64,000 nt of DNA, from NCBI GenBank assembly GCA_045648785.1, contig JAZROP010000043.1, positions 1-64,000 on the forward strand. The letters are read 5' to 3'. The position numbers and the translations under genes are program-made. Below the pieces are notes generated by a model. That model worked only from the letters and a program-made list of their open reading frames with translations. It ran no database searches and was not told the origin of the DNA. Source of the DNA: RGIG7450 sp045648785. GTDB taxonomy: Bacteria > Bacillota > Clostridia > RUG12999. Position 1 is the stretch's first letter. Each line of letters opens with the position of its first letter. This document shows, piece by piece, positions 16,856 to 25,729 of the stretch.

Positions 16856-19205
16856 ATGCGTTAACAGTTACGCTTTCAGCGTATTTTCTTACATTTGCAA
16901 GACCTGCATATGCAGTATAATCGGGGCCGTCTGTTACAACAAGTGTCGGTGCCTGAGCAATTCCGTACGCTTCGCAAAGGTCTGCATGTTCTTCAGCGTT
17001 TACAACTTCATAAGCGATGCCTGCATTATCAAGGAAAGCTTTTGCTGCACGACAGTTGGGACAAGTTGTTGTTGTAAAGAGCATTACCTGTGATTCGGGA
17101 ACAGATGGTATTCTCTCAGCAGGATTAAGCTTGGAATTTTCAATATCGTAAAGTTTGCGTTCTTTGTATTCCTGAGCTTTACCGTCATTCCAGTTTTGTA
17201 CAGGGCGATAGTAACCAGTAATACGGCTGTAAACCTCTGCTTTTTCACCACACTCAGGACAAGTGAAATGCTCTCCTACAATGTAGCCGTGGTTTTTACA
17301 AACTGAATATGTTGGCGACATTGTGTAGTAGGGGAGTTTGTAGTTTTCAGCAATCTTGCGAACAAGGTCTGCTGCAGCTTTCCAGGTAGGAAGTTTTTCG
17401 CCGAGGAAAGCATGGAATACTGTACCCGATGTGTAGAGTGTCTGAAGTTCATCCTGAATGTCAAGAGCTTCAAAAATATCAGCTGTGTAACTAACTGGCA
17501 GGTGTGAAGAGTTGGTGTAGTAAGGTGTGCCGCCTTCTTCTGCTGCGGTTATAATATCAGGATAATGTTTTAAGTCGTGTTTAGCAAGACGATATGTTGT
17601 AGATTCTGCAGGAGTTGCTTCAAGGTTGTAAAGGTCGCCATACATTTCCTGATAGTCGGAAAGTCTTTCGCGCATGTGATTTAAAACTTCCTTGGAGAAT
17701 TCCTGAGTTTTTTCGTTTGTCATATCAGCCTTGAGCCATTTTGCATTAAGACCAACTTCGTTCATACCAATAAGACCAATTGTAGAGAAGTGGTTGTCAA
17801 AAGAGCCAAGGTATCGTTTTGTATAAGGATAAAGACCTTCGTTGAGAAGCTTTGTAATAATTGTACGCTTAACTTTAAGTGAGCGTGCAGATATATCCAT
17901 GAGCTTGTCAAGACGCTTATAGAAGTCAGCTTTGTTTTCTGCAAGATAAGCAATTCTGGGCAGGTTGATTGTTACAACGCCAACACTACCAGTGCTTTCA
18001 CCGCTACCAAAGAAACCACCTGATTTTTTGCGGAGTTCTCTGAGGTCAAGTCTGAGACGGCAGCACATACTTCTTACATCGCTCGGAGCCATATCGCTGT
18101 TGATGTAGTTTGAAAAGTAGGGAGTACCATATTTTGCAGTCATTTCAAACAGAAGCTTGTTGTTTTCTGTTTCAGACCAGTCGAAATCGCTTGTGATTGA
18201 GTATGTGGGGATAGGATACTGGAAACCTCTGCCGTTAGCATCGCCTTCAATCATAACTTCGATGAATGCTTTGTTAACCATATCCATCTCTTTTTTACAG
18301 TCTTTGTATTTGAAATCCATTTCTTTGCCGCCTACGATTGCAGGAAGTTCTGCAAGGTCGGCGGGAACGGTCCAGTCAAGTGTGATGTTTGAAAACGGTG
18401 CCTGTGTGCCCCAACGGCTGGGGGTGTTTACTCCGTATATGAAGGACTCAATACATTTTTTAACCTCACGGTAGGAGAGGTTGTCCACTTTTACAAAAGG
18501 AGCAAGATAAGTGTCGAATGACGAGAACGCCTGAGCGCCCGCCCATTCATTCTGCATGATGCCGAGGAAGTTTACCATCTGATTGCAAAGTGTTGCAAGG
18601 TGGCTTGCGGGCGAAGAAGTGATTTTGCCTTCAATGCCGCCGAGACCTTCCTGAATAAGCTGTTTTAAGGACCAACCTGCACAGTATCCTGTAAGCATGG
18701 AAAGGTCGTGAATATGAATGTCTGCATTTTTGTGCGCAGATGCAATTTCATCATCATAAATTTCTGATAACCAGTAATTAGCTGTAATTGCACCGGAGTT
18801 TGATAATATAAGACCGCCGACAGAATATGTAACCGTTGAATTTTCTTTTACACGCCAGTCGGTAACCTTAACATAGCTGTCAACAATTTCTTTATAGTCA
18901 AGAATTGTTGATTTCATGTTACGCATTTTTTCGTGCAGGCGACGGTAGAGGATGTATGCTTTGGCAACATCGGCATAGCCTGCCTGAACAAGAACAGATT
19001 CGACACTGTCCTGAATATCTTCAACAAGAATAATATCGTCTTTTATTTTAGGTTCAAAATCGGCAGTAACCTTCAGAGAAAGAAAATCAATCACTGAGGG
19101 GTGATACTGCTTGTTTTGTGCGTCAAAAGCCTGGGTAATAGCGTCGCTGATTTTTCCGAGGTCAAAACTTGTAATTTTTCCATCGCGTTTTTTTACCTGA
19201 TACAT
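16854..19205 (-). CDS. nrdD: Anaerobic ribonucleoside-triphosphate reductase with fused glutaredoxin-like domain
   Basis: 783 residues of class III (oxygen-sensitive, glycyl radical) ribonucleotide reductase. An ATP-cone lies at about 1-95. The core has MCCRLRLDLRELR and GSGESTGSVGVVTINLPR (about 400-418). A zinc site is formed by CKNHGY and CPECG (about 640-660), followed by the glycyl radical loop SRITGYYRPVQNWNDGKAQE. The last 75 residues form a thioredoxin/glutaredoxin-like domain with TTTCPNCRAAKAF. This suggests that electrons come from a built-in thiol carrier and not from formate. ATG 19205 is chosen because GGAGG lies seven bases upstream; an ATG at 19211 is too close. Its activase is encoded upstream at 20226-20921. 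Confidence 0.95.
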   Translation of the reverse strand: MYQVKKRDGKITSFDLGKISDAITQAFDAQNKQYHPSVIDFLSLKVTADFEPKIKDDIILVEDIQDSVESVLVQAGYADVAKAYILYRRLHEKMRNMKSTILDYKEIVDSYVKVTDWRVKENSTVTYSVGGLILSNSGAITANYWLSEIYDDEIASAHKNADIHIHDLSMLTGYCAGWSLKQLIQEGLGGIEGKITSSPASHLATLCNQMVNFLGIMQNEWAGAQAFSSFDTYLAPFVKVDNLSYREVKKCIESFIYGVNTPSRWGTQAPFSNITLDWTVPADLAELPAIVGGKEMDFKYKDCKKEMDMVNKAFIEVMIEGDANGRGFQYPIPTYSITSDFDWSETENNKLLFEMTAKYGTPYFSNYINSDMAPSDVRSMCCRLRLDLRELRKKSGGFFGSGESTGSVGVVTINLPRIAYLAENKADFYKRLDKLMDISARSLKVKRTIITKLLNEGLYPYTKRYLGSFDNHFSTIGLIGMNEVGLNAKWLKADMTNEKTQEFSKEVLNHMRERLSDYQEMYGDLYNLEATPAESTTYRLAKHDLKHYPDIITAAEEGGTPYYTNSSHLPVSYTADIFEALDIQDELQTLYTSGTVFHAFLGEKLPTWKAAADLVRKIAENYKLPYYTMSPTYSVCKNHGYIVGEHFTCPECGEKAEVYSRITGYYRPVQNWNDGKAQEYKERKLYDIENSKLNPAERIPSVPESQVMLFTTTTCPNCRAAKAFLDNAGIAYEVVNAEEHADLCEAYGIAQAPTLVVTDGPDYTAYAGLANVRKYAESVTVNA

Positions 19206-19264
19206 AACCATTCCTCCATTTTGTTTCCTATATGTTAATTGTTAGTTTTGCCATTGTATTCACA

Positions 19265-19293
19265 ATTATAGCATAAGGTTTTACACTTGTCAA
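19265..19293 (-). promoter_or_regulatory. Sigma-A promoter of nrdD
   Basis: On the - strand TTGACA (19293-19288) and TATAAT (19270-19265) are 17 bases apart, with TGC before the -10 box. Confidence 0.9.
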
Positions 19294-19301
19294 CCCCTAA
19301 A

Positions 19302-19349
19302 ACACAATATATTGTGTAAAAAATAAAAAATCGGCACAATATGTACCGA
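19302..19349 (-). promoter_or_regulatory. NrdR box pair upstream of nrdD
   Basis: ACACAATATATTGTGT at 19302-19317 is a perfect 16-base palindrome matching the NrdR box. A second CACAATAT begins 32 bases away at 19335, the usual three-turn spacing, but its right half (GTACC) is degenerate. The boxes lie just upstream of the -35 element. NrdR is the nucleotide-sensing repressor of ribonucleotide reductase genes; its gene is not in the window. Confidence 0.85.
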
Positions 19350-19362
19350 TATGTGGTATATT

Positions 19363-20226
19363 TTAATTGAGGATTATAACAGAAAACAGTATAATCAGTA
19401 TACCTGCACCACTTACTATGGAAAAAGGTTCTAGCAATATAAAAATGCTAATAAGTGTTGCAACAAGCGGTTCAATTGATGACAATACTGATGCGATTGA
19501 AGGTTCGAGTTTTTTTAGTCCTAGTGAATATAGAAGGTATGGCATAACAGAGGTACATATTCCTGTAAGCGGACATAAAAGCATTAAAGTCTTGTTCTCC
19601 ATCACAAGAAATCCGGCTGTTTTATAGTCAAAAACAAACAGGGCGGCCAGTCCTGCAAAAATGAATGCATAACAGGTCATGGTAAGGGGTGAATATTTTT
19701 TCAGAATAAACTTACCTATAATACTGTATGATGCATAGGATATTCCAGAGAGTAGCCCAAAAAAAAGACCATTTACAGAAATTTTATTGTTAACACCAAT
19801 AATTCCTGAAACAAAAATACATCCGATTACAGCAAGAATTACTGCTATAATTTTTTTAATGGTAATTTTTTCGTCAAAAAAAATAACAGAAAAAATTAAA
19901 ACAAATATTGGTGCTGTGTACATTAGTACGCAAGCGATAGAAACAGATGCGTATTCTATGCTTGTAAAGTAAAATACAGAGGTTAAAAATACACTGACAA
20001 TACCAAGGAGGATAAACAAAAATGTATCTTTAAAGCTGATTTTAAAAAGTTTTTTGTCTTTAAAAAATATAAATGAAGACATAAACAAAGCAGAAAAAAA
20101 CATTCTTATACATGAAATCTGCAAACTGTCAAAGCCGTATGATGCAAGTGCTTTTACAAACAGTGAGGTTGTGCCCCAGAAGACTGCAGCAAGAATAACT
20201 GTAAATATTGATAGTCTCTTTTTCAT
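19363..20226 (-). CDS. EamA/DMT-family transporter
   Basis: 287 residues with ten predicted membrane helices, built as two EamA repeats. Each has the AVFWGTTSLFVKAL / GLLSGISYASYSIIGKFIL type of block, and SSIEPLVATLISIFILLEP lies near the end. Members export or import small metabolites such as amino acids; the substrate is unknown. Its ATG overlaps the nrdG2 stop by one base (TAATG), so it is translationally coupled to that gene. It may also read through toward nrdD. Confidence 0.85.
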   Translation of the reverse strand: MKKRLSIFTVILAAVFWGTTSLFVKALASYGFDSLQISCIRMFFSALFMSSFIFFKDKKLFKISFKDTFLFILLGIVSVFLTSVFYFTSIEYASVSIACVLMYTAPIFVLIFSVIFFDEKITIKKIIAVILAVIGCIFVSGIIGVNNKISVNGLFFGLLSGISYASYSIIGKFILKKYSPLTMTCYAFIFAGLAALFVFDYKTAGFLVMENKTLMLLCPLTGICTSVMPYLLYSLGLKKLEPSIASVLSSIEPLVATLISIFILLEPFSIVSGAGILIILFSVIILN

Positions 20227-20921
20227 TAGTCAATACCCCGGATGGAAATATTTTTAACAAATGGGCGAACAATGTTTGCAAATTGTTCAAGTTCTTCCTT
20301 GGTGTATGCCGAATATCCATTTCCAATCATGTTTTCAGACAAAACAAACCCTTGGAGAAAATAATTTTCGGCACCTTCAATAAGTTTTGAAATTCCGTCA
20401 AATGATTTTGAATCATGAAAATCCCGAACAACCGTTGTGCGGAATTCATAAGGGATTTTACCAAAGAGAAGAAAATCTATGCTTTCACGAACTTTTGAAA
20501 AATCAAGATTTTTTATTCCAACGGTTTCGGCATATTTTTCTTCGCTGTTTTTTATGTCCATTGCAACATAATCAACCATTCCGCTGAAAATTATTTCTTT
20601 TAGTTTATCTGGGAAAAATCCATTTGTATCAAGCTTTACGGCGTATCCCATGTTTTTAACTTTGCTGAGAAAATCAATAACATCGTTTTGAAGCAGAGGT
20701 TCTCCGCCGGTCAAACAAACACCATCTAAAAGACCTTTTCTTTTTTTTAGAAAAGAAAATATTTCATTTTCATTTAGAGGCTTGTCCATTTTTTCTGGAA
20801 GAACAAGCAAGGCGTTATGGCAAAAAGGACAACGAAAATTACAGCCACCTGCAAAAATTGTACAGGCAACTTTACCGGGATAGTCAAGTAAAGTAAGTTT
20901 TTGTATTCCATGGATATTCAT
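20226..20921 (-). CDS. nrdG: Anaerobic ribonucleotide reductase activating protein, NrdG2 type
   Basis: 231 residues, a radical SAM enzyme. The cluster motif CNFRCPFCHN (CxxxCxxC) is at about 26-35, followed by LTGGEPLLQ (about 70-78) and a DTNGFFPDKL block. The IHGIQKLTLLDYPGKVACTI start is typical of the longer NrdG2 family (TIGR02495). It uses S-adenosylmethionine to generate the glycyl radical on its partner. The likely partner is the class III reductase encoded just downstream. ATG 20921 follows AAAGGCGGT; an upstream TTG at 20939 overlaps that RBS and is rejected. Confidence 0.88.
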   Translation of the reverse strand: MNIHGIQKLTLLDYPGKVACTIFAGGCNFRCPFCHNALLVLPEKMDKPLNENEIFSFLKKRKGLLDGVCLTGGEPLLQNDVIDFLSKVKNMGYAVKLDTNGFFPDKLKEIIFSGMVDYVAMDIKNSEEKYAETVGIKNLDFSKVRESIDFLLFGKIPYEFRTTVVRDFHDSKSFDGISKLIEGAENYFLQGFVLSENMIGNGYSAYTKEELEQFANIVRPFVKNISIRGID

Positions 20922-20944
20922 GTAGCCACCGCCTTTCAATAAAA

Positions 20945-20973
20945 ATTATATCCCATATAAAAATTAAAGTCAA
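20945..20973 (-). promoter_or_regulatory. Sigma-A promoter of nrdG2
   Basis: On the - strand TTGACT (20973-20968) and TATAAT (20950-20945) are separated by 17 bases. The untranslated leader is under 25 bases. I see no NrdR box here. Confidence 0.88.
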
Positions 20974-21041
20974 TACAGATTGAATAAGAATCGACTATTT
21001 GCACAACTTATCTTTAGTATTTGTTGAAAGGTGTGGTTAGG

Positions 21042-22661
21042 GTGCTGATGACGCTTCTAATGATTGCTCAATTTATATTTACTATAGTAATAGGAATATA
21101 TTTTTCAAAAGCTTTAAAAGAAAAAACAGGAGAAACAACAAAACTCAAACGTGGAGATGACAGAGAGCTTCATAAGCTTCAGAAAATGCGTGAAGTTAAA
21201 CTGACACTTCCGCTGGCAGAAAAAACAAGACCAAAAAAACTAGAAGATGTAGTAGGACAGGAAAAAGGCATACGCGCACTCAGGGCTGCGCTGTGTGGAC
21301 CAAATCCGCAACATGTGATAATTTATGGGTCGCCGGGTGTTGGAAAGACCGCGGCAGCAAGATTAATACTTGAAGAAGCAAAAAATGAAAAAAGTTCGCC
21401 CTTTTCGTCAGATGCAAAATTTATTGAAACAGACGCAACAGTCATGCGCTTTGATGAACGGAATATTGCAGACCCGCTTATCGGGTCAGTTCACGATCCG
21501 ATATACCAGGGGGCGGGTTCATACGGTCCCGCAGGAATACCAAAACCCCGTCCGGGAGCGGTAACAAAGGCACATGGCGGAGTACTTTTTATTGATGAAA
21601 TAGGTGAACTTCATCCAACACATATTAATAAACTTTTAAAAGTTCTGGAAGACAGAAAAGTATATCTTGAAAGTGCATATTATTCGCCCGACGACGACAG
21701 TCTGCCGCTTCATATTCATGAAATATTTAAAAACGGACTTCCGGCAGATTTCAGGTTGATTGGGGCAACTACCCGTTCGCCGGATGAAATTCCTCCGGCA
21801 ATAAGATCAAGGTGTGTTGAAATCTTTTTTAATGATTTAAGCAGAGAGGAAATATGCCGGATAGCTTGTAATGCAGTTCAAAGAAGTGGATTTAAATCGG
21901 ACGATAAGGTTTGCAGATTGTTGTCTGAATATGCTGCAAATGGCAGGGATGCAGTTAATATGATTCAAACAGCTATTAGCTTGTGTATGATAGAAAAAAG
22001 AGATGAAGTCACTGTGGAGGACGCGGAGTGGGTAATAGAAACAGGTAAATATTCAAAAAGAATTGATAAAAAGCTATATGCAGAGTCCAGATGTGGAGTT
22101 GTAAGCGGACTTGCTATTGCAGGTGGCAGAGGAGTTGTAATTGATGTCGAGGCAGTTATTTCCGAAGGTAACGGTGTTTTCCTAAGCGGGATAACGGAAG
22201 GGGAAAGTGTTGAAATTAAAGGAAGAAAACTCGAAAAGACATCAAGCGCGAAAGCATCTGTTGCAAACGCACTTGTAGTGTTGAAAAAATATTTTGGGAT
22301 TGACTTATCGGGTAAAAGGATTAATATAAATATTCCGGGAGGAACATTTGTAGATGGCCCTTCTGCGGGAATTGCAATTTTTACTGCACTGTATTCTGCG
22401 GCAACAGAAATTCATGTAAGCTCACTTATTACCATGACGGGAGAAATTTCGATTTGCGGAAAGGTTAAAGCTGTAGGCGGTGTGATGGAAAAAATAAGCG
22501 GGGCTGTTGAAGCAGGAGCTGAAATGGTTTTTGTCCCAAAGGAAAACAAACAGGAAAACTTTGAAAAACTACCCATTAAGGTTGTTTGTTTATCTAATGT
22601 TTCTGAATTGGTTAAAACTTTGTTTAATAACTCTGAAAATATAAAAAACATTGCTGTATGA
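21042..22661 (+). CDS. lonB: Spore LonB-type ATP-dependent protease
   Basis: About 539 residues. One N-terminal membrane helix (about 1-22) anchors the protein. The AAA+ domain has Walker A YGSPGVGKTAAA (near 95) and Walker B GGVLFIDEIGEL. The C-terminal Lon protease domain has the catalytic Ser in VDGPSAGIAIF and Lys in CGKVKAVGGVMEKI. The N-terminal substrate domain of LonA is missing, as in LonB. In Bacillus LonB acts in the forespore. The start is uncertain: GTG 21042 is eight bases after AAAGGTG, and ATG 21048 or TTG 21021 are alternatives. Confidence 0.88.
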   Translation: MLMTLLMIAQFIFTIVIGIYFSKALKEKTGETTKLKRGDDRELHKLQKMREVKLTLPLAEKTRPKKLEDVVGQEKGIRALRAALCGPNPQHVIIYGSPGVGKTAAARLILEEAKNEKSSPFSSDAKFIETDATVMRFDERNIADPLIGSVHDPIYQGAGSYGPAGIPKPRPGAVTKAHGGVLFIDEIGELHPTHINKLLKVLEDRKVYLESAYYSPDDDSLPLHIHEIFKNGLPADFRLIGATTRSPDEIPPAIRSRCVEIFFNDLSREEICRIACNAVQRSGFKSDDKVCRLLSEYAANGRDAVNMIQTAISLCMIEKRDEVTVEDAEWVIETGKYSKRIDKKLYAESRCGVVSGLAIAGGRGVVIDVEAVISEGNGVFLSGITEGESVEIKGRKLEKTSSAKASVANALVVLKKYFGIDLSGKRININIPGGTFVDGPSAGIAIFTALYSAATEIHVSSLITMTGEISICGKVKAVGGVMEKISGAVEAGAEMVFVPKENKQENFEKLPIKVVCLSNVSELVKTLFNNSENIKNIAV

Positions 22662-22664
22662 TTC

Positions 22665-22693
22665 TTGACATAATTTGTAATATGTGATAGAAT
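22665..22693 (+). promoter_or_regulatory. Sigma-A promoter of the MFS gene
   Basis: TTGACA at 22665-22670 and TAGAAT at 22688-22693 are 17 bases apart, with TGA before the -10 box. Confidence 0.85.
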
Positions 22694-22729
22694 ACCTTTT
22701 ATTGATTTTTTGGAAAGGTATTAAATTAT

Positions 22730-23896
22730 ATGAGTGGTAAAATAGAAAAATCTGCTGCTTTTTTTTCAAATGGTCTTGTTTACGGGCTTAATGGAATATA
22801 TCTTATAATGCCGCTGTTTCTGTCAAAGTATTTCAATAGCGTTCAGGCGGGATATTTACTTGCAATACAACCCTTTGTTTTATGTGTTGCGCCACTTTTT
22901 TGGGGCGCTATAACCGACAGGGCAAAAAAACAGAATAATATAATGAATATATTGATTGCTCTTTCCACATTTTCAATATCTCTTCTAAGAGTAAATTCAA
23001 ATTTTATTTTTGTTGGATTTGCTCTTATATTATACTCGTTTTTCCAAGCTCCGTACGGCTCGCTCATAGATGTGCTTACAATTAAAACGGCTGAAAAATA
23101 TAGTATGAATTACGGCGTTTTCAGGATTACAGGTTCAATTGGTTATGCAATTATGGCGTGGATGATTACTTTGCTTCCAAATACAGAAAATTTTACTTTT
23201 ATGTACGCCGGTTTGGCCGTTTTGGCAATTATTGCCGTTGGGTCAATGACGAAGGTCAAAAAACTTGAAGTGAAAAAAGATGAAAAAGACGGAAATATTT
23301 TTAAGCTTATCAGAAACAAAGAACTCAGACTTTTAATTGTAATTCTTGCTTTAGCATTTTTTACTTGGGGATATTACACTAACTTTTTCCCCACATATGT
23401 AACTGAAACACTTGGACTTGATAAGAGCGTATGGGGAGTTGTTGCATTCCTCTCTGCTTTCAGTGAACTGCCATTTTTCTTGTATTATACAAAAATCTTC
23501 AAAAAAATCAGAATGAGAGATATTATTTTAATTTCTTCTCTTGCGATGTTTTTGAGATGGATTGTATTTGCTACTGTTAAAAACACCGTAATTCTTATTG
23601 GGGTAAGTTTTATAACGGGAATGTTTATAACTATACTTACTTATTGTGTTACATTTTATATTGTTACCGTTATCGCACCACAGCTTATAAACCGTGCACA
23701 AAGTCTTATGTATGCAATTGGTACTGGAGTGCCAAAAGTTCTTGCAGGATGTATCGGAGGATATATGACAGAATATATGTCTGAACCAGTTTCTTTTGTT
23801 TTATGTGCTATAATTTCACTCACAGGAGCTGCATTAGCAATTATGTGTACTAACACAATGAACAGTATAGATGAACGATTAAGTCGATATAAATAA
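22730..23896 (+). CDS. Major facilitator superfamily transporter
   Basis: 388 residues with about twelve membrane helices. Helix 2-3 carries FWGAITDRAKK (about 62-72), a variant of the MFS loop motif, and a basic central loop (about 180-198) splits the two halves. Overall it resembles the LacY/nucleoside-symporter-like MFS group. The substrate is unknown. GAAAGG precedes ATG 22730. It has its own promoter and a strong terminator. Confidence 0.85.
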   Translation: MSGKIEKSAAFFSNGLVYGLNGIYLIMPLFLSKYFNSVQAGYLLAIQPFVLCVAPLFWGAITDRAKKQNNIMNILIALSTFSISLLRVNSNFIFVGFALILYSFFQAPYGSLIDVLTIKTAEKYSMNYGVFRITGSIGYAIMAWMITLLPNTENFTFMYAGLAVLAIIAVGSMTKVKKLEVKKDEKDGNIFKLIRNKELRLLIVILALAFFTWGYYTNFFPTYVTETLGLDKSVWGVVAFLSAFSELPFFLYYTKIFKKIRMRDIILISSLAMFLRWIVFATVKNTVILIGVSFITGMFITILTYCVTFYIVTVIAPQLINRAQSLMYAIGTGVPKVLAGCIGGYMTEYMSEPVSFVLCAIISLTGAALAIMCTNTMNSIDERLSRYK

Positions 23897-23902
23897 AAGT
23901 AT

Positions 23903-23940
23903 ATCTGAGGTGAAGTGTATAATTCACCTCAGATTTTTTA
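23903..23940 (+). terminator. Terminator after the MFS gene
   Basis: ATCTGAGGTGAA at 23903-23914 pairs perfectly with TTCACCTCAGAT at 23923-23934, followed by TTTTTA. Confidence 0.92.
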
Positions 23941-24019
23941 TTAAAATTATATTTTACGGCAGTAAATAAAAGTTGGTGTTTGGTATAATATAATAGTATA
24001 GGATAGTTTGGAGGTAATG

Positions 24020-24604
24020 ATGAAGATTGAAAAAATATCCGACGAAAGAATTAAAGTTACATTACTGCCGATTGATATGAAAAAATGGAATATAACATAC
24101 GAAACACTCTCTGCTGACAGTCCCGAAACAAACGAGATGGTTTGGGATATTATACTGAAAATTGCTGAAGAGACGGGAGTTGATTTTAAAAACTGTCGAC
24201 TGAGCGTTGAAGTAGTAAGGACAAAAGTAGGAAATTGTGTTTTGATTATAAGCAAAAAAGATTTACAGACCAGGTATAAATACAGACGAAAAGACACATC
24301 TGGTGAGATAACAGCAGTATATAGAATAGCTGATTTTGATGATTTAATTAATTTTGCAAAGAAAAATTTATATTATTGCTTTTTATTTGATGGAAAAAAC
24401 AGCCTTTACAGGTACAAAAACGATCTTTTGCTTGTGATAAATGTCAGCGTATCACTGAAAAAACATATAAAGCAGTTTAATGACCAAATTTGTGAATATG
24501 CTGATTTTTTTAAAAAGCCCGAACTCTATGCTGCCTTTCTTGATGAGCACTATATTCCTGTTATAAGAAATAATGCTCTTAAAATATTGTACTACAGGAT
24601 GTAA
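24020..24604 (+). CDS. MecA-like adaptor protein
   Basis: 195 residues. The start MKIEKISDERIKVTLLPIDM and the N-terminal block ending in WDIILKIAEETGVDF match the MecA family. That N-terminal domain picks substrates for the ClpC ATPase, and the C-terminal domain (about 105-190) binds ClpC. MecA targets ComK and other proteins for degradation in Bacillus; targets in Clostridia are unclear. GGAGGT lies four bases before ATG 24020; an adjacent ATG at 24017 is too close to it. It is upstream of dgt but separated by about 65 bases. Confidence 0.75.
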   Translation: MKIEKISDERIKVTLLPIDMKKWNITYETLSADSPETNEMVWDIILKIAEETGVDFKNCRLSVEVVRTKVGNCVLIISKKDLQTRYKYRRKDTSGEITAVYRIADFDDLINFAKKNLYYCFLFDGKNSLYRYKNDLLLVINVSVSLKKHIKQFNDQICEYADFFKKPELYAAFLDEHYIPVIRNNALKILYYRM

Positions 24605-24669
24605 TAAAAAAGGATTTTGAAACTTTTTGTAGTATAAGTAATATATAAGAAAAATTTTGGATGTGAGCC

Positions 24670-25668
24670 ATGTTGACAGTTAGAGAAATTACGGAGAAAA
24701 ATGAACATCTTTTTTTATCTGATAAAGCGTGTTTTGCAGATTCCACCAAAGGAAGGGAAAAAGATGCAGAACTTTGCCATTTGAGAACAGAATTTCAGCG
24801 CGACAGGGATAAAATTATTCATTCTAAGTCTTTCAGAAGATTAAAGCATAAAACACAAGTATTTATTATTCCGGATGAGGACCATTACAGGACACGACTT
24901 ACCCACACACTTGAGGTGTCGCAGATTGCAAGAACAATAGGAAGAGGACTCAGGATTAATGAAGATTTAATTGAAGCTATTGCCCTCGGTCACGACCTTG
25001 GTCATACACCATTTGGTCATTCAGGTGAAAGAGCGCTTCAAAAGCTTAATCCCTATGGGTTTGAACATAATATTCACAGCCTCAGAATGGTTGATGTACT
25101 CGAAGAAAGCGGATGTGGACTTAATCTTACCTTTGAGGTCAGAGATGGCATTGTTAATCACAGAACTGACTGTAAACCGTCCACTCTTGAAGGGATGGTT
25201 GTCAGAATTTCTGATAAAATTGCTTACATAAATCACGATATTGATGATGCAATCCGAAGTGGCATAATCAGTCGTAACGATCTGCCGGTAAATGCCGTAA
25301 AGATACTTGGCGACAGCCATGGAAAAAGGATTAATTCTCTTGTTGAAGACTTGGTTTTAAACAATCTTGAATTTACTGCTGATGTAAAAGAGGCGATGAA
25401 TGAGCTCCGGGCGTTTATGTTTGACCGGGTTTATAACGAAAAAACAATTCGTCAGGAGGAGGTTAAGGTTCATAATCTGATTGGAGAGCTTTATGAATAC
25501 TACAAAGCGTTCCCAGAGCGAATACTTGGATACGAAACTTTGCAAAAAAACGCTGATACCCTTGATAGACTGGTTACAGATTATATAGCCGGTATGACGG
25601 ATGAATATGCTATAAATACATTTGAAAATCTTTTTTTACCAAAACCTTATAAAAAAGATAAAAAATAA
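24670..25668 (+). CDS. dgt: Deoxyguanosinetriphosphate triphosphohydrolase-like HD protein
   Basis: 332 residues of the HD-domain dGTPase family. Seen motifs are RDRDKIIHSKSFRRLKHKTQVF (cut here into RDRDKIIHSK and FRRLKHKTQVF, about 40-60), TRLTHTLEVSQIAR (His ligand), ALGHDLGHTPFGHSGE (HD pair, about 106-121) and AYINHDIDDAI (last Asp). dGTPases split dGTP to deoxyguanosine and triphosphate. This gene is shorter than E. coli dgt, as usual for the clostridial type placed before dnaG. Confidence 0.88.
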   Translation: MLTVREITEKNEHLFLSDKACFADSTKGREKDAELCHLRTEFQRDRDKIIHSKSFRRLKHKTQVFIIPDEDHYRTRLTHTLEVSQIARTIGRGLRINEDLIEAIALGHDLGHTPFGHSGERALQKLNPYGFEHNIHSLRMVDVLEESGCGLNLTFEVRDGIVNHRTDCKPSTLEGMVVRISDKIAYINHDIDDAIRSGIISRNDLPVNAVKILGDSHGKRINSLVEDLVLNNLEFTADVKEAMNELRAFMFDRVYNEKTIRQEEVKVHNLIGELYEYYKAFPERILGYETLQKNADTLDRLVTDYIAGMTDEYAINTFENLFLPKPYKKDKK

Positions 25669-25729
25669 AAAGGATTTAGCAAAAATTTGTCGAAATGGTT
25701 TGATATAAATATTTATGGAGGAAAAGTTA

